Below, piece by piece: positions 37,501-44,882 of a stretch of 64,000 nt of DNA. How positions within the stretch are numbered: position 1 is the stretch's first letter; each line of letters starts with the position of its first letter. The notes below the pieces were generated by a model, which was given only the letters and a program-made list of their open reading frames with translations, had not been told where the DNA came from and did not search any database. The DNA comes from Anatilimnocola floriformis (GTDB lineage: Bacteria; Planctomycetota; Planctomycetia; Pirellulales; Pirellulaceae). Location of the stretch: the NCBI RefSeq assembly GCF_024256385.1, contig NZ_JAMLFW010000002.1, positions 1,984,001 through 2,048,000 on the forward strand, written 5' to 3'. The position numbers and the translations under genes are program-made.

Positions 37501-39287
37501 TAGTCGATGGCAGTTTCCAGCCAGTAATAAGCGACCTGGGCATCGGTCGGAAATTTGGCGGCGTACTGCGCGTAGATGCGAACTTGCTCGCCGCGCTTGG
37601 GGCCGGGAGCGTAATGGCGGTAGTAATCGGCCTGCGTTTGCAGCACGTTCCGGGCGGCCCGCTCATTCAGCGTGTTGAAAACCTCGGGCTTGAGAATCTT
37701 TTCGCGGATGTCGTCAGCGAGATTGGGATTGCCGGTTCGCTGTTCGACGAACTGCGCAATGATCGGCACGGCGTCGCTCTTCTTCAATTCTTCGGAGGCA
37801 ATCGCGGCCCGATCCTTCAGGTCTTTGTTCTGCCGGCTGGCCGTGTACCAGTTGCGAACCCATTCGCGAATGTTGACGAGGTGCGGATTCTGCTGACGGG
37901 CAGTCAAAATCAAGTTCAGATCGCTGCGGAACTCATTGTCGTCGGCTGCATTGGTGAGGAGCCATTCGATCGGACCCGCCGTGTGTCCATCTTCGGTCGG
38001 CGACTGCTGGATCAGCTCGCGGGCCATCGCTTTTGCTTTGGGAATGTCTTTGAGGCGATCGCGATAGAGATCGAAGGCGAGAACGTAGCGGAGGTAATAA
38101 GCGCCGTCCTTATTCGCGGCGAGCGCTGCGCGAAGTTTCGCTTCGCTGTCGGCGAGTTGCGGTGGTTCGGCGCCGTTCTCACGAACGAAGATCGAGGCGT
38201 TACTGTTGAAGGCCGGTTCGATCGGTAGGAGAGTGGCGAGGAGCGCGACGCCGGCGGGCTTGTTGCCATTGTTGATGAGCGAGGCGGCGAGATACGACTG
38301 CAGCTGAAAGCGATCGGGCCGCTGCGGATATTTTTGCACGTACTGATCGACGAGCGGCTGCATTTGATCGGGCTTGCCGCCGCCGTGATACAGGCGATAG
38401 ACCTGATTGAAGTGCGTGAACTGATCGTCGCGCAGCGCACGGGCCTGGCGATAGCTCTCGGCGGCGTTCGCATGCTGGCCGAGGTTGCCGTGGTTTTCGG
38501 CGAGCCACAAATGATATTGCCGTTGTCCTTCGGCGTCGCCGGCGAGATTCTTTTGCAGGATCTTGTTGCCGACGACGGTCGATTTAGCCCATTGGCTGAT
38601 TCGTCGCCAATCGTGAAACGCTTGGTAACCGACTTCCTTGGCAAATTCGCCGCCGGGCAACTTGTCGAGCATCTCTTCGCCGAGCGTGGCGGCTAAGGTA
38701 GTCGATTCGCCGTTGTTGATGCTGTTAAAAAACTGAATCGCCTGCACGCCATGGCGACGACCAATTTCGTTGGCTCCCTGGCGACTCCACACCGCGCGAG
38801 CCGCTTCGGCAGCGGCCTTCTTATCTTCCATCTGACCAAGCGCGGCGGCGAGACGAACCTCGATTTCGGCCACCTGCGGCGCTTGTGGATAGCGGGCAAT
38901 GAACTGCCGGCAGGTGGAACTCATTTCCTTATTGCGCGACAGCGCCTCGAGGCCGTCGATCAACTTCAGCATCACCGCTTGATGGCGAGCATCGCCGACG
39001 TGAGCCACGACAAACGTCTGACCGACCCGCACCAGGCCGAACAAGCGGCCTTCCTTGTGGTAGAGGTCGACCAGCTTGACCATCACTTCGGCGGCTTCGC
39101 TCGAGTTGTCTTTGTGCTTTCCCAGTTCAGCTTCCAGGGCTGAGGCCTGGCGACTGATGTCGTCGTTCACCGCTTCTTGGTTGGCAACAGCCGGCGCTGC
39201 CATCGGTGCGGGCGCTTGGGCAAAGACACTCAGCGGCAGCGAAGCGGTGGCAACGGCGATCCAGGCGGTGGCGAGAGAGCGACGCAT
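31533..39287 (-). CDS. giant exported TPR / beta-module protein, 2584 aa
   Basis: Signal peptide about 1-24 (start ATG with AGGA upstream; the open frame before it translates the 39326-39381 cruciform). Residues about 30-1240 are TPR-like helices. Residues about 1285-1340, 1870-1910, 2030-2070 and 2195-2235 hold beta modules with a D-x-D-rich start (VKDGDRDV, VTDYDQDT, VIDPDAAK, VTDPDLDA) and, in three, an end such as TGIFEG. Between them are discoidin-like (about 1375-1430), PA14-like (about 1450-1580) and carbohydrate-binding-like (about 1640-1755) regions. Residues about 2290-2584 are TPR again (YLLGQFAQELGQWDEAIRSY). A periplasm-spanning or surface ligand-binding scaffold powered by the ExbBD motor is inferred. 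Confidence 0.88.
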   Translation of the reverse strand: MRRSLATAWIAVATASLPLSVFAQAPAPMAAPAVANQEAVNDDISRQASALEAELGKHKDNSSEAAEVMVKLVDLYHKEGRLFGLVRVGQTFVVAHVGDARHQAVMLKLIDGLEALSRNKEMSSTCRQFIARYPQAPQVAEIEVRLAAALGQMEDKKAAAEAARAVWSRQGANEIGRRHGVQAIQFFNSINNGESTTLAATLGEEMLDKLPGGEFAKEVGYQAFHDWRRISQWAKSTVVGNKILQKNLAGDAEGQRQYHLWLAENHGNLGQHANAAESYRQARALRDDQFTHFNQVYRLYHGGGKPDQMQPLVDQYVQKYPQRPDRFQLQSYLAASLINNGNKPAGVALLATLLPIEPAFNSNASIFVRENGAEPPQLADSEAKLRAALAANKDGAYYLRYVLAFDLYRDRLKDIPKAKAMARELIQQSPTEDGHTAGPIEWLLTNAADDNEFRSDLNLILTARQQNPHLVNIREWVRNWYTASRQNKDLKDRAAIASEELKKSDAVPIIAQFVEQRTGNPNLADDIREKILKPEVFNTLNERAARNVLQTQADYYRHYAPGPKRGEQVRIYAQYAAKFPTDAQVAYYWLETAIDYGKPEDGKAAALHFMKFPPTTSNGDVWRRLMIAADKNNDEALIKQVFAWIKACEQQNGFETQYASGIGDLLMKYKLENEAVAWWTHYSTFNRQHTEARECANRLLSRLKEPAQRFPLLVDLIKADTDFFGRYGMVLASDALAANDFAAFERYLKGIYDRQKERPFRGADLDFNTVNGWGDGVRANAMLKDEDKKRVLVAVRDLQFYPSSAGAALALLENEAVAPDKKMQRLLELQRFTRVVGNEWYDFDRITPFVQSAVGRKDFLSAATLATGMLSNITNVDEPRKKAVRDLATQSLARMGAVGLTIDDSSPLAPLLQAALYYRLGDERLAFDAYLANKKLFDENRNQLPPDLITFVCEKLMAAGGDANHDKVEEILRGWLVAFSESMQVEDATKARMQLALARNFFKAQRYDIARSEFTTVVNRYAKTPQAIEGEFGVGETYLAQKVYDQAEAVFEKLARSAEIDVVVRAEFLRGVLAFRRGDRDEARDIFRSVLERVPNVELANQALFNLAEVYGAEERYIDQLNLLRTVGRLGRASKRRHVPGMPLSIVVHDSDLGISRGHNRIPVRVTTVPGGDSEMVYLTGSGAGKGLFRVDVETRLGQATKDDRVLQLMGNDVIKCDYPEEFKAEFKNVPLSDVEIRVAADARFEMASNPIIDEQLESFSEKLARETAAETADERRSQIRPKTQIKPGNPVYLRVKDGDRDVTNDADEIVVKLAADSGDQVQVKLKETGPHTGIFEGHAKTGELPAGALATDTAIDHSPLMAIDRDPKSTWMSQPDGGAPKSLTIDMKDLKPTARVRLAIPEPTKRAPVRGELFGSQDGEFWFRIASQPEKPSMTTAGESGRMKQKVFSGDYTNYTTWDQIAALAKNSKAIEDTEPEQLKWVRAADGDDAAKRFAVVWHGKLVQPRDGAVRLQVNGFRSMIVINGREQLPLGNGGRTVDVWLPAGAHDVTMFASSAGGQNPVEALIARADLNKSTISLVPFRAADFDLEQSAAKKSLEAAAAAAAAPTAGNLVLGLADVKVNKKTEKFGVTKDGSNVDHIGYWQSPDDSAAWEIEVPAAGIYEVWANHTHGGPGGSYKIETAGHDAIVQVPDTGGWNNYRQERVARLQFQKAGKHTVTIKPIEIKGDGLLDLKGLELRPTKGASLITVGNDWEFHFPEQGLRYVRFTCQEYLGEAVEFSNIEIAAADPTQVHIPTKEDVLALAANQSLEIAAGDNVVGTYTDEFTLNEQGGSQLLSSKLQATYFNASIHAIAYDFERQNNGNVVNLRKELKRIDPGERITVEVTDYDQDTTNQRDTVKLQVVVNDGEPIELIATETEANTGVFTKEVDTAALNPPPMVNTKGKAGSQPVTAATDKLKVKQGDRVYIRYLDTHNTFPGHSVPREAAVYVTEPSLAKVRVLETRLVPPPKKSTAPPRATVLAPVEGKEISGVAFEAPLTVEVIDPDAAKDSRSTVTVKLTTTDGATAEVQCQISNQLSQTPTTVDPAWALEEGRFIGQVILQLGGKNSAAEVALTTSMPRNLIGKVKLSDEKSEATAGANLVTHVLNVTGKDIISATYADTRRPDNKPANVAAKGRLISNGVLVCTDRDYEKPIEHLHVGEKLFLKVTDPDLDASDARDVAEVVVMTELGEKETVRLEETLAHSGVFTGSLQLKAVDKPTQGNLDPADPIIETYFGDNVIVKFKDLAASTESGELEMQVEVPVVVGTNGLVAAFSKAFNDETLAVETKFRVAESYFELFKSHKTLGRDDEKKLDLEAGRRILREVMEDYPDPKYAPRVAYLLGQFAQELGQWDEAIRSYDMILRQFPDHTLAPDAQYKLAQTYEEAGDFDQALEAYVTLAATHPKSPLIPNVMIRISDYFYKTEKYDISAQVGEKFLERFAAHQNAPRMAFRVGQCYYKSKKYTVAGKSFDGFTKLFPDDALAADSLFWAGESYRMGGANREAFIRYNNCRWKHQESEAAKYARGRLALPEMLNQFEAEANSVDE

Positions 39288-39325
39288 GGGGAATTCCTGA
39301 CGGAGTTTTTTCTGTGAGTGAACTG

Positions 39326-39381
39326 ATTGTCGCCGTTCGCTCCGCGAACGGCCGGTCTTTCGCGGAGCGAAAGACGACAAT
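39326..39381. repeat. cruciform-forming palindromic repeat
   Basis: Outer arms ATTGTCG/CGACAAT enclose two side hairpins: CCGTTCG-CTCCG-CGAACGG (39333-39351) and TCTTTCG-CGGAG-CGAAAGA (39356-39374). The loops are complementary to each other. It fills most of the 102-base gap between the 793-aa and 2584-aa genes and might tune expression between them. Confidence 0.75.
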
Positions 39382-39389
39382 GGGGAAAA

Positions 39390-41771
39390 CTAGAAACCAG
39401 CTTTGGCGAGGGCTTCGGAAATTTTCTTCGCGTCGGCGGCGAGCGGGCTTTCGGGGAACTCGCCGATCAATTGATCGAAGCGGCGGCGGGCATCGGCCTT
39501 TCGCTCCATGCGATACAGGCAGCGGCCATAGTTGAACAGAATCACATCGAGGAACTTGGCATCGGGGTGATTGTTCAACACGGTTTCAAACGTATCCACC
39601 GCGCGGGCGTAATCCTTTTGCGTGTAGTAGTAGTTGGCCATCTTGGCGACGGCTTCACCGACGCGGCCACTCTCGGGGAACTGATCGTAGACCTTCTTGA
39701 ACTCTTGAAAGGCCCGATCCTGCATCTGCGAAGCGCTCGCCGGGTTCGGCGCTTTGTTGGCCATCGTCTCGTAGCACTCGGCGATGCCGAACTGCGCTTC
39801 GCCGCGGAGCTGGCTCGTCTTCATATCTGCCAGGCGCGAGTAGATGCTAATGGCGCGTTGCAGGTCGCCACTCTTCTTGGCGACGTCGCCGAGCTGCAGC
39901 ATCGCGTCGTCGACAAAACCGCTGCTGGGAAATTCGTTCTGCAATCGGCTGCACATGGCCGCGGCCAGGTCGAGCTTGTCCATCGCAAAGTAGATGTTCC
40001 ACAGCTGCACGTAAGTCGATTCGAGCAGCGTGCCGCCGAGCTTGCGAGCTTCGTCGGCAACATCGTCACAGACTGCGAGGGCCTGGTCGTACTTTTCGAA
40101 GGCCTTTTCTTTTAGGCCGAATTCCTTGTAGCGATTGCCGATCTGCGTGAGGGCATCGGCCGTTTTGAGCTGCGTCTGCACCCGGAGCTGTTGATCGGTG
40201 ATCTCGGCCTTCGTCACCCGCACACCGCCGATGTTCCCTTCGAGACACGCGACCTTACTGATGACGATGCGCGGCTCATCTTTGAAATGCAGCTGGTCGA
40301 CATAAGTCACCCGCACCTGATCGGCGGGGAGCGCTTGCAGAATCTGATCGCCGGCAATCGGCTCTTCGGCTTTGACGAGCGACACGGTCGCTTGAAAGAT
40401 GCCAGTGTGGAGCGAACCGTCATCGACGGGTTCGTCGGCGGCGGCTGCAGGAGTGGCCGTTGGAGCGGGATCAACGAGCGATTCCGCCGAGCCCGCTTTG
40501 GGGTTCACCGGCTGATCGCCCGACTTGGTCGGCGAAGTTCGCGAGGCCGCACTGACGGCGCCCTTGGCTTCCGTCAGCGTTAGCTCGAGCTTATCGACCA
40601 GCTTGAAGCGTTCGATTTCCTGTTCGTTCTTAGGGGCATCACCAGCCGCGGCTGCGGCAGGCTTTCCTTTCAAGGCTGCGATTTCGGCCTCGATTTCAGG
40701 TTCGCTCTTCTGCCGCCAGACTTCCACGACGGCTTTGATCTGATCGGGGCCATCCGATACATCGCGGTCGCCGTCGCTGATCCGCACGTTGACGGTTTTG
40801 CCAAGCACGACGCCATTTACCGTTTCAGCGAACGCGCCATCGGTCAGCGAGACATTCGCAGTGCCGACGATGGTCACTTCGCGAATGACAGGCACCTTCA
40901 GTTTCTTGTCTGCGGTGTGCTCGTCGGTGTAGACCACGCTCACTTTGTCGCCGCCGCGCACATCCAGCATGCCGTTGTTTTTGGTCGGCTTGCCCAACCG
41001 CGATGGCAGACTGCCGAGGACCAGTCGCACGTTGCGGCCGACGGGGAAGCATTCGATTTGCTCCTCGTCGCCCGAAGTTGTCTTGGCGAGAACTTTGATC
41101 GTTTGATTGGCTTCGAGCACGGCTAGATCGGCGTCTTCGATCTTCAGAAAGAATCGCTTGCCCGCTTCGAGCTTCGACGATTGATTGGCTTCGCCGCTCA
41201 GCGTCGTGCCGACCTTTTCTAAGGCTTGAATCGCCCGGCTGTAGTGGCCGAGTTGAAAATGGCCGAGGCCGATATAGTAGTACGCTTCGTTGACCTGCGA
41301 GCTGACGGGAAACTTTTCGATCACGTCGCGCATGATCTGAAAGCTCTTGCCGTAGTTGCGATTGTGGTAATAGCAAATGCCCAGCTTGAGTGTTGCTTCG
41401 GCCCGCTGCTCTTCATCGCGATTGTCCTCGGCTGCCGTCGCTTCAAAGTGAGGCCGGGCCCGTTCGTAAGCCCGTTCTTTATCGAGGAAATAGTTCCCCA
41501 GTCGCAGATGCGCCTCGAAGCGATGTTTGCTGCGCGGATAGCGCTCGATCACCGACTTCCAAATTTCGACGGCCTTCGAGCCTTCGTCGGCATCGACGCG
41601 AGCGTCGCCGGCTTCGATCAGCTTCTTGGCCAGACGATCTTCGACGATCGAGCCACGAACGGCAGTCTCTCCCTCCTTAGGAGCTTCCGGCTGCTGAGCC
41701 CCAGCGGAGAGCGTCAATAAACACGCGGCTGCCAGAACGGAGAGCGTGCGACAAAACGAGCGAAGCAGCAT
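39390..41771 (-). CDS. exported TPR / beta-module protein, 793 aa
   Basis: Signal peptide about 1-24 (LSVLAAACLLTLSAGA); the ATG opening it was chosen over a longer frame with no protein-like content. The first about 180 residues are TPR (WKSVIERYPRSKHRFEAHLRLGNYF, EAYYYIGLGHFQLGHYSRAI). The middle (about 190-580) is beta-rich and contains one copy of the module found in the 2584-aa protein: VRISDGDRDVSDGPDQ, interrupted by an Ala/Pro-rich insert, then LHTGIFQATVSL and DQVRVTYVD. The C-terminal 200 residues are TPR (VAKMANYYYTQKDYARAVDTFETVL). It is the first gene of the ExbBD/DUF4159 cluster and looks like a shorter relative of its giant neighbour. Confidence 0.88.
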   Translation of the reverse strand: MLLRSFCRTLSVLAAACLLTLSAGAQQPEAPKEGETAVRGSIVEDRLAKKLIEAGDARVDADEGSKAVEIWKSVIERYPRSKHRFEAHLRLGNYFLDKERAYERARPHFEATAAEDNRDEEQRAEATLKLGICYYHNRNYGKSFQIMRDVIEKFPVSSQVNEAYYYIGLGHFQLGHYSRAIQALEKVGTTLSGEANQSSKLEAGKRFFLKIEDADLAVLEANQTIKVLAKTTSGDEEQIECFPVGRNVRLVLGSLPSRLGKPTKNNGMLDVRGGDKVSVVYTDEHTADKKLKVPVIREVTIVGTANVSLTDGAFAETVNGVVLGKTVNVRISDGDRDVSDGPDQIKAVVEVWRQKSEPEIEAEIAALKGKPAAAAAGDAPKNEQEIERFKLVDKLELTLTEAKGAVSAASRTSPTKSGDQPVNPKAGSAESLVDPAPTATPAAAADEPVDDGSLHTGIFQATVSLVKAEEPIAGDQILQALPADQVRVTYVDQLHFKDEPRIVISKVACLEGNIGGVRVTKAEITDQQLRVQTQLKTADALTQIGNRYKEFGLKEKAFEKYDQALAVCDDVADEARKLGGTLLESTYVQLWNIYFAMDKLDLAAAMCSRLQNEFPSSGFVDDAMLQLGDVAKKSGDLQRAISIYSRLADMKTSQLRGEAQFGIAECYETMANKAPNPASASQMQDRAFQEFKKVYDQFPESGRVGEAVAKMANYYYTQKDYARAVDTFETVLNNHPDAKFLDVILFNYGRCLYRMERKADARRRFDQLIGEFPESPLAADAKKISEALAKAGF

Positions 41772-42121
41772 GGGAAAAACCCACTGGAAATAAGGTCTAC
41801 GACCGCGCAGCCGAGGAAGCCGGGCGAACGATGGTTGCACAAAACTGCAGGGCAGGTGGGCCAACTGGCGGGATGGATCGCTGATGCTCCGCCTGCGCAC
41901 ACGCAGCAGAAAGCCCATTGCTGTTGCACAAACCCGCAAGGGAGCATTCAGTTACGTTATTTGCCCGACAGGGGGGAGTCAAGCAGCACTAATCGCTTTA
42001 GCTTGCCCGGCTGACACCACCCCTACAGACGCTCTGATATGACCTGGCGCTGGATGGTTGTTACGCCAACTGCAGGGAATGCTGGAAATAGAGTCGCCCG
42101 GCAAAGAAGACCGCGACCCGG
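41772..42121. other. intergenic region upstream of the TPR/ExbBD cluster
   Basis: 350 bases between the flavoprotein gene (ending at 42122) and the first gene of the TPR/ExbBD cluster, both on the minus strand. It should contain that cluster's promoter, but I cannot pick convincing -35/-10 boxes. Frames running through it are short and not protein-like. Confidence 0.55.
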
Positions 42122-43522
42122 TTACTTCCGACTATTTGCTGTCTGAAAGCCGTTAGTAAACAGCGGGATCAAACCTTCGGCGACGGTGGGATGCGTGAAG
42201 ATTGCATCGCGCAGCGCGGTGTAAGGCAGGCCGCCGAGCATTGCGGTTTGCACCGCGGCTAACAGTTCGCTGGCTTCGGCGCCAAAGGCAGTAAAGCCCA
42301 AGATGCGATCATCGGCACCGACTAACGCTTTCGCAAATCCGCGAGTTTGCGACAGCGTGCGCGTGCGTAATACGTGCGACATCGGAACTTTAGCGAGTCG
42401 ATACGGCACGTTCTGCGTTTGGGCTTCGGTTTCACTCAGGCCGACGTGGGCCAATTCGGGGTCCGTGAACAGGCAGTAAGGAATGAGTCGGCCATGCGTG
42501 GTGCGGTTGCCACCCGTAAGGTCGCTCAAGACGACGCGAAAATCGTCGTAGCCGACGTGCGTGAACTGTGGGCTCCCCGCGCAATCACCCATCGCCCACA
42601 CATCGGCAGCGGTCGTGCGCAGCCGCTCATCGACTTGGATGAATCCCCGCGAATTCAATTCGACGCCGCCGAGAGCTACGTCGAGCCGATCGGTGTTGGG
42701 CGTTCTGCCGGCCGCGACCAGAATATCGGTTGCAGCGATTTGCTTTTGTTCGCCAGCGATGTCGACGGTCAGGTTTACGCTAGTTCCCGAGTGTCCTGTC
42801 ACGCTGAGCAATTTGGACGACAGCAGAACTTCGATGCCTTCGTCCTGCATCAAAACGAGCAGCGCCTGCGACACATCGGGGTCTTCACGCTCGAGCAGTC
42901 GTTCGCCGTGCTGAATGATTGTCACTCGACTACCAAAGCGGCGAAGCGCTTGGGCAAACTCCAAGCCGACATAGCCGCCGCCGAGGATCACCAGATGCGG
43001 AGGCAAACGCTCGAGGTTGAGCGCTTCGACATGCGTCATCGGCGCAGCGGCGACGAGTCCCGGCACATCCGGAATGCTGGCTCGCGAACCCACGCAGAGA
43101 AAGATTCGCTCGCCCTGCAGTTGGCGTTCTTCGCCGGAATTCAGCGCGACCTTGATGGTCTTCGCTGCCGCGAAGCGCGCTTCGCCCATGATCAGTTCGG
43201 CGCCACTGGCTTTGAAGTTGGCGAGGTGCAGTTCAACCAACTCGTCGACCATCTGCCGTTTGCGACGAGCCACGCCGGCCATATCTACTTGAAACTGACC
43301 AGCGATCACACCAAGGCCGTGCTGCGGATCGACAAGGGCAGCAGCTTTCGCGCTGTAAATGACATTCTTACTCGGCAAGCACGCGATGTTGGGGCACGAA
43401 CCGCCAATCAACGACCGTTCGACAACGGCGGTCTTTTGTCCGAGCTTGGCCAGATTCCAGGCCAAGTATTTTCCGGCCTCACCGCTGCCGATGATGAGGT
43501 TTTGATAGTGTTCCCGACTCAT
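42122..43522 (-). CDS. FAD-dependent pyridine nucleotide-disulfide oxidoreductase
   Basis: 466 aa. FAD-binding IIGSGEAG near the N-terminus, redox pair C43/C48 in GGSCPNIACLPSKN, NAD(P)-binding VILGGGYVGLEFA (about 176-188), second FAD motif VWAMGDCAG and the C-terminal HPTVAEG that supplies the active-site His/Glu pair. This is the mercuric-reductase/RclA/lipoamide-dehydrogenase family. The extra vicinal Cys pair of MerA and the NmerA domain are missing, and no pyruvate dehydrogenase genes are near, so a stress-related disulfide or metal reductase is more likely than lipoamide dehydrogenase. A GAAGGG site precedes the ATG. It is the last gene of a four-gene operon. Confidence 0.9.
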   Translation of the reverse strand: MSREHYQNLIIGSGEAGKYLAWNLAKLGQKTAVVERSLIGGSCPNIACLPSKNVIYSAKAAALVDPQHGLGVIAGQFQVDMAGVARRKRQMVDELVELHLANFKASGAELIMGEARFAAAKTIKVALNSGEERQLQGERIFLCVGSRASIPDVPGLVAAAPMTHVEALNLERLPPHLVILGGGYVGLEFAQALRRFGSRVTIIQHGERLLEREDPDVSQALLVLMQDEGIEVLLSSKLLSVTGHSGTSVNLTVDIAGEQKQIAATDILVAAGRTPNTDRLDVALGGVELNSRGFIQVDERLRTTAADVWAMGDCAGSPQFTHVGYDDFRVVLSDLTGGNRTTHGRLIPYCLFTDPELAHVGLSETEAQTQNVPYRLAKVPMSHVLRTRTLSQTRGFAKALVGADDRILGFTAFGAEASELLAAVQTAMLGGLPYTALRDAIFTHPTVAEGLIPLFTNGFQTANSRK

Positions 43523-43554
43523 CGTGCTTGCCCTTCGCAGGAAAACAAATTGCT

Positions 43555-44202
43555 TTAGCCCATCGCCTTCACGGCGGCGTCCGTGGTCAGCACCGCATTG
43601 GCCAGAAAGCCGTAGTTAATCACCGCGGCTGCGTAACCATCGCCGATTTCCGGATGCCTCGGTCCTGCCGTCGCATCCTTCACGACGGCTACTTCAAAGC
43701 CTTGCTCCAGCAGCTCGCGCAGATGACTTTCGACACACAGATTCGCGAGCATCCCACAGAGAATCACTTTGCTGATCCGCCGTTTCCGCAGCTGAAAGAC
43801 CAAGTCATTGGTTTGCGGTCCCCACATTTTATGCGGACTGACCACTATGGTTTTGCCGTCCTCGATGAACGGCTTGTAGCGCGCGAGCCAATCGGCGCCG
43901 GAGCTGGCAAAACCTGCCAGGCTAAGTGGTGCTGGGCGATAAAACTCCTTGCTGTCGAGCATCATCTTTTCTACCGCTCCGCCAAACTGCCAGGCCTGAT
44001 CGTGCGGATAAAGGTAGTGCGGCGAAACGAAGACCGGAAAGTCGCGCAGCTGCGCCGCTAGAAAGAGCGAAGCGAGATTTTCCACGGTGTTGTTTTGCTT
44101 GATGCTCTCGCCTACGAGTCCCCAGGAGATTCCTTGTTCGCTCAGCACATCGTTCTGTGGATCGATCACCACCAGTGCAGTATCGCCATTGTGGAATTGC
44201 AT
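43555..44202 (-). CDS. isochorismatase-family cysteine hydrolase
   Basis: 215 aa. The family triad is visible: Asp14 in VVIDPQND, a Lys near 122 (SPHKMWG) and Cys near 155 in GMLANLCVESHLRELLEQGFEV, with the usual cis-peptide neighbourhood. The family includes nicotinamidases, isochorismatases and ureidoacrylate hydrolases; nothing here fixes the substrate. Its AAGGA ribosome site overlaps the stop of the PNPOx-like gene 4 bases upstream, so they are co-translated. Confidence 0.9.
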   Translation of the reverse strand: MQFHNGDTALVVIDPQNDVLSEQGISWGLVGESIKQNNTVENLASLFLAAQLRDFPVFVSPHYLYPHDQAWQFGGAVEKMMLDSKEFYRPAPLSLAGFASSGADWLARYKPFIEDGKTIVVSPHKMWGPQTNDLVFQLRKRRISKVILCGMLANLCVESHLRELLEQGFEVAVVKDATAGPRHPEIGDGYAAAVINYGFLANAVLTTDAAVKAMG

Positions 44203-44206
44203 CGGA

Positions 44207-44869
44207 CTATTCCTTGTTGGGCGTTGCTTGCTCGTGAACTTTCAGACGCAAGCGTTTGTTTTCCGCTTCTAATTCGGCAATCCGACTTTTCAATTGTTCG
44301 ATGACCGGCGCAATCTGCCGCTGCGAGAAACGTGGATGAATATGTTGCTGACAGTTCACATCCCAAGCCTCGACGGTAAAGAGAATCGCCCGCTCGACTC
44401 TGCCAGGATAGGCAGGATCGCTGAGCCTGGCTTCGAGCGCCGCGTCACCTTCGACAACCCTCGCCGTGCCCCAGACTTTAATGCGCCGACGGTTGGCATA
44501 ATCCATCAGGAAGAGGAAGGCCCGTGAATTTTCCGACAGGTTCCCCAGTGTGATGAACTGTTGATTGCCGCCGAAATCAGCAAAGCCGAGCGTCTGCTCG
44601 TCAACCACTTTGAGGAACCCGGGCGAACCGCCGCGATACTGAATGTAAGGCTGCCCCGTGGCATTCGCGGTGCCGAGATAGAACATGTCCAACTCGGCAA
44701 TGTATTCGGCAAGCTCGGGCGTGACCTTGGTCTCCCACGCTCCGCCCCGCTCCATGCGGGAGTACCCTTTGCGCGAACCCTTTTCGGCTTGAATCGCCTT
44801 CACCGCGGGGGTGAAGGCGATGTCGCTGGAGAACTCTCGCGGTGTCAGGTTGGTGGTTGTGGTCGACAT
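44207..44869 (-). CDS. pyridoxamine 5'-phosphate oxidase-like flavin protein
   Basis: 220 aa. The split-barrel pattern of PNPOx-like proteins is clear: DMFYLGTANATGQPYIQYRGGSPGFLKV, LGFADFGGNQQFITLGNLSENSRAFLFLMDY and RIKVWGTARVV. A C-terminal coiled coil follows (IAPVIEQLKSRIAELEAENKRLRLKV). These proteins bind FMN or F420 and reduce or oxidise small molecules; the substrate is not known. It lies 13 bases after the alpha/beta-hydrolase gene and 4 bases before the isochorismatase gene, with AGGAA before its ATG. Confidence 0.9.
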   Translation of the reverse strand: MSTTTTNLTPREFSSDIAFTPAVKAIQAEKGSRKGYSRMERGGAWETKVTPELAEYIAELDMFYLGTANATGQPYIQYRGGSPGFLKVVDEQTLGFADFGGNQQFITLGNLSENSRAFLFLMDYANRRRIKVWGTARVVEGDAALEARLSDPAYPGRVERAILFTVEAWDVNCQQHIHPRFSQRQIAPVIEQLKSRIAELEAENKRLRLKVHEQATPNKE

Positions 44870-44882
44870 GGGATCATTCCTA

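Noticed and set aside
41714-41982. Frames extending the 793-aa TPR protein upstream
   Set aside because: The extension precedes a clear signal peptide and has no conserved features; the internal ATG at 41771 is the better start.
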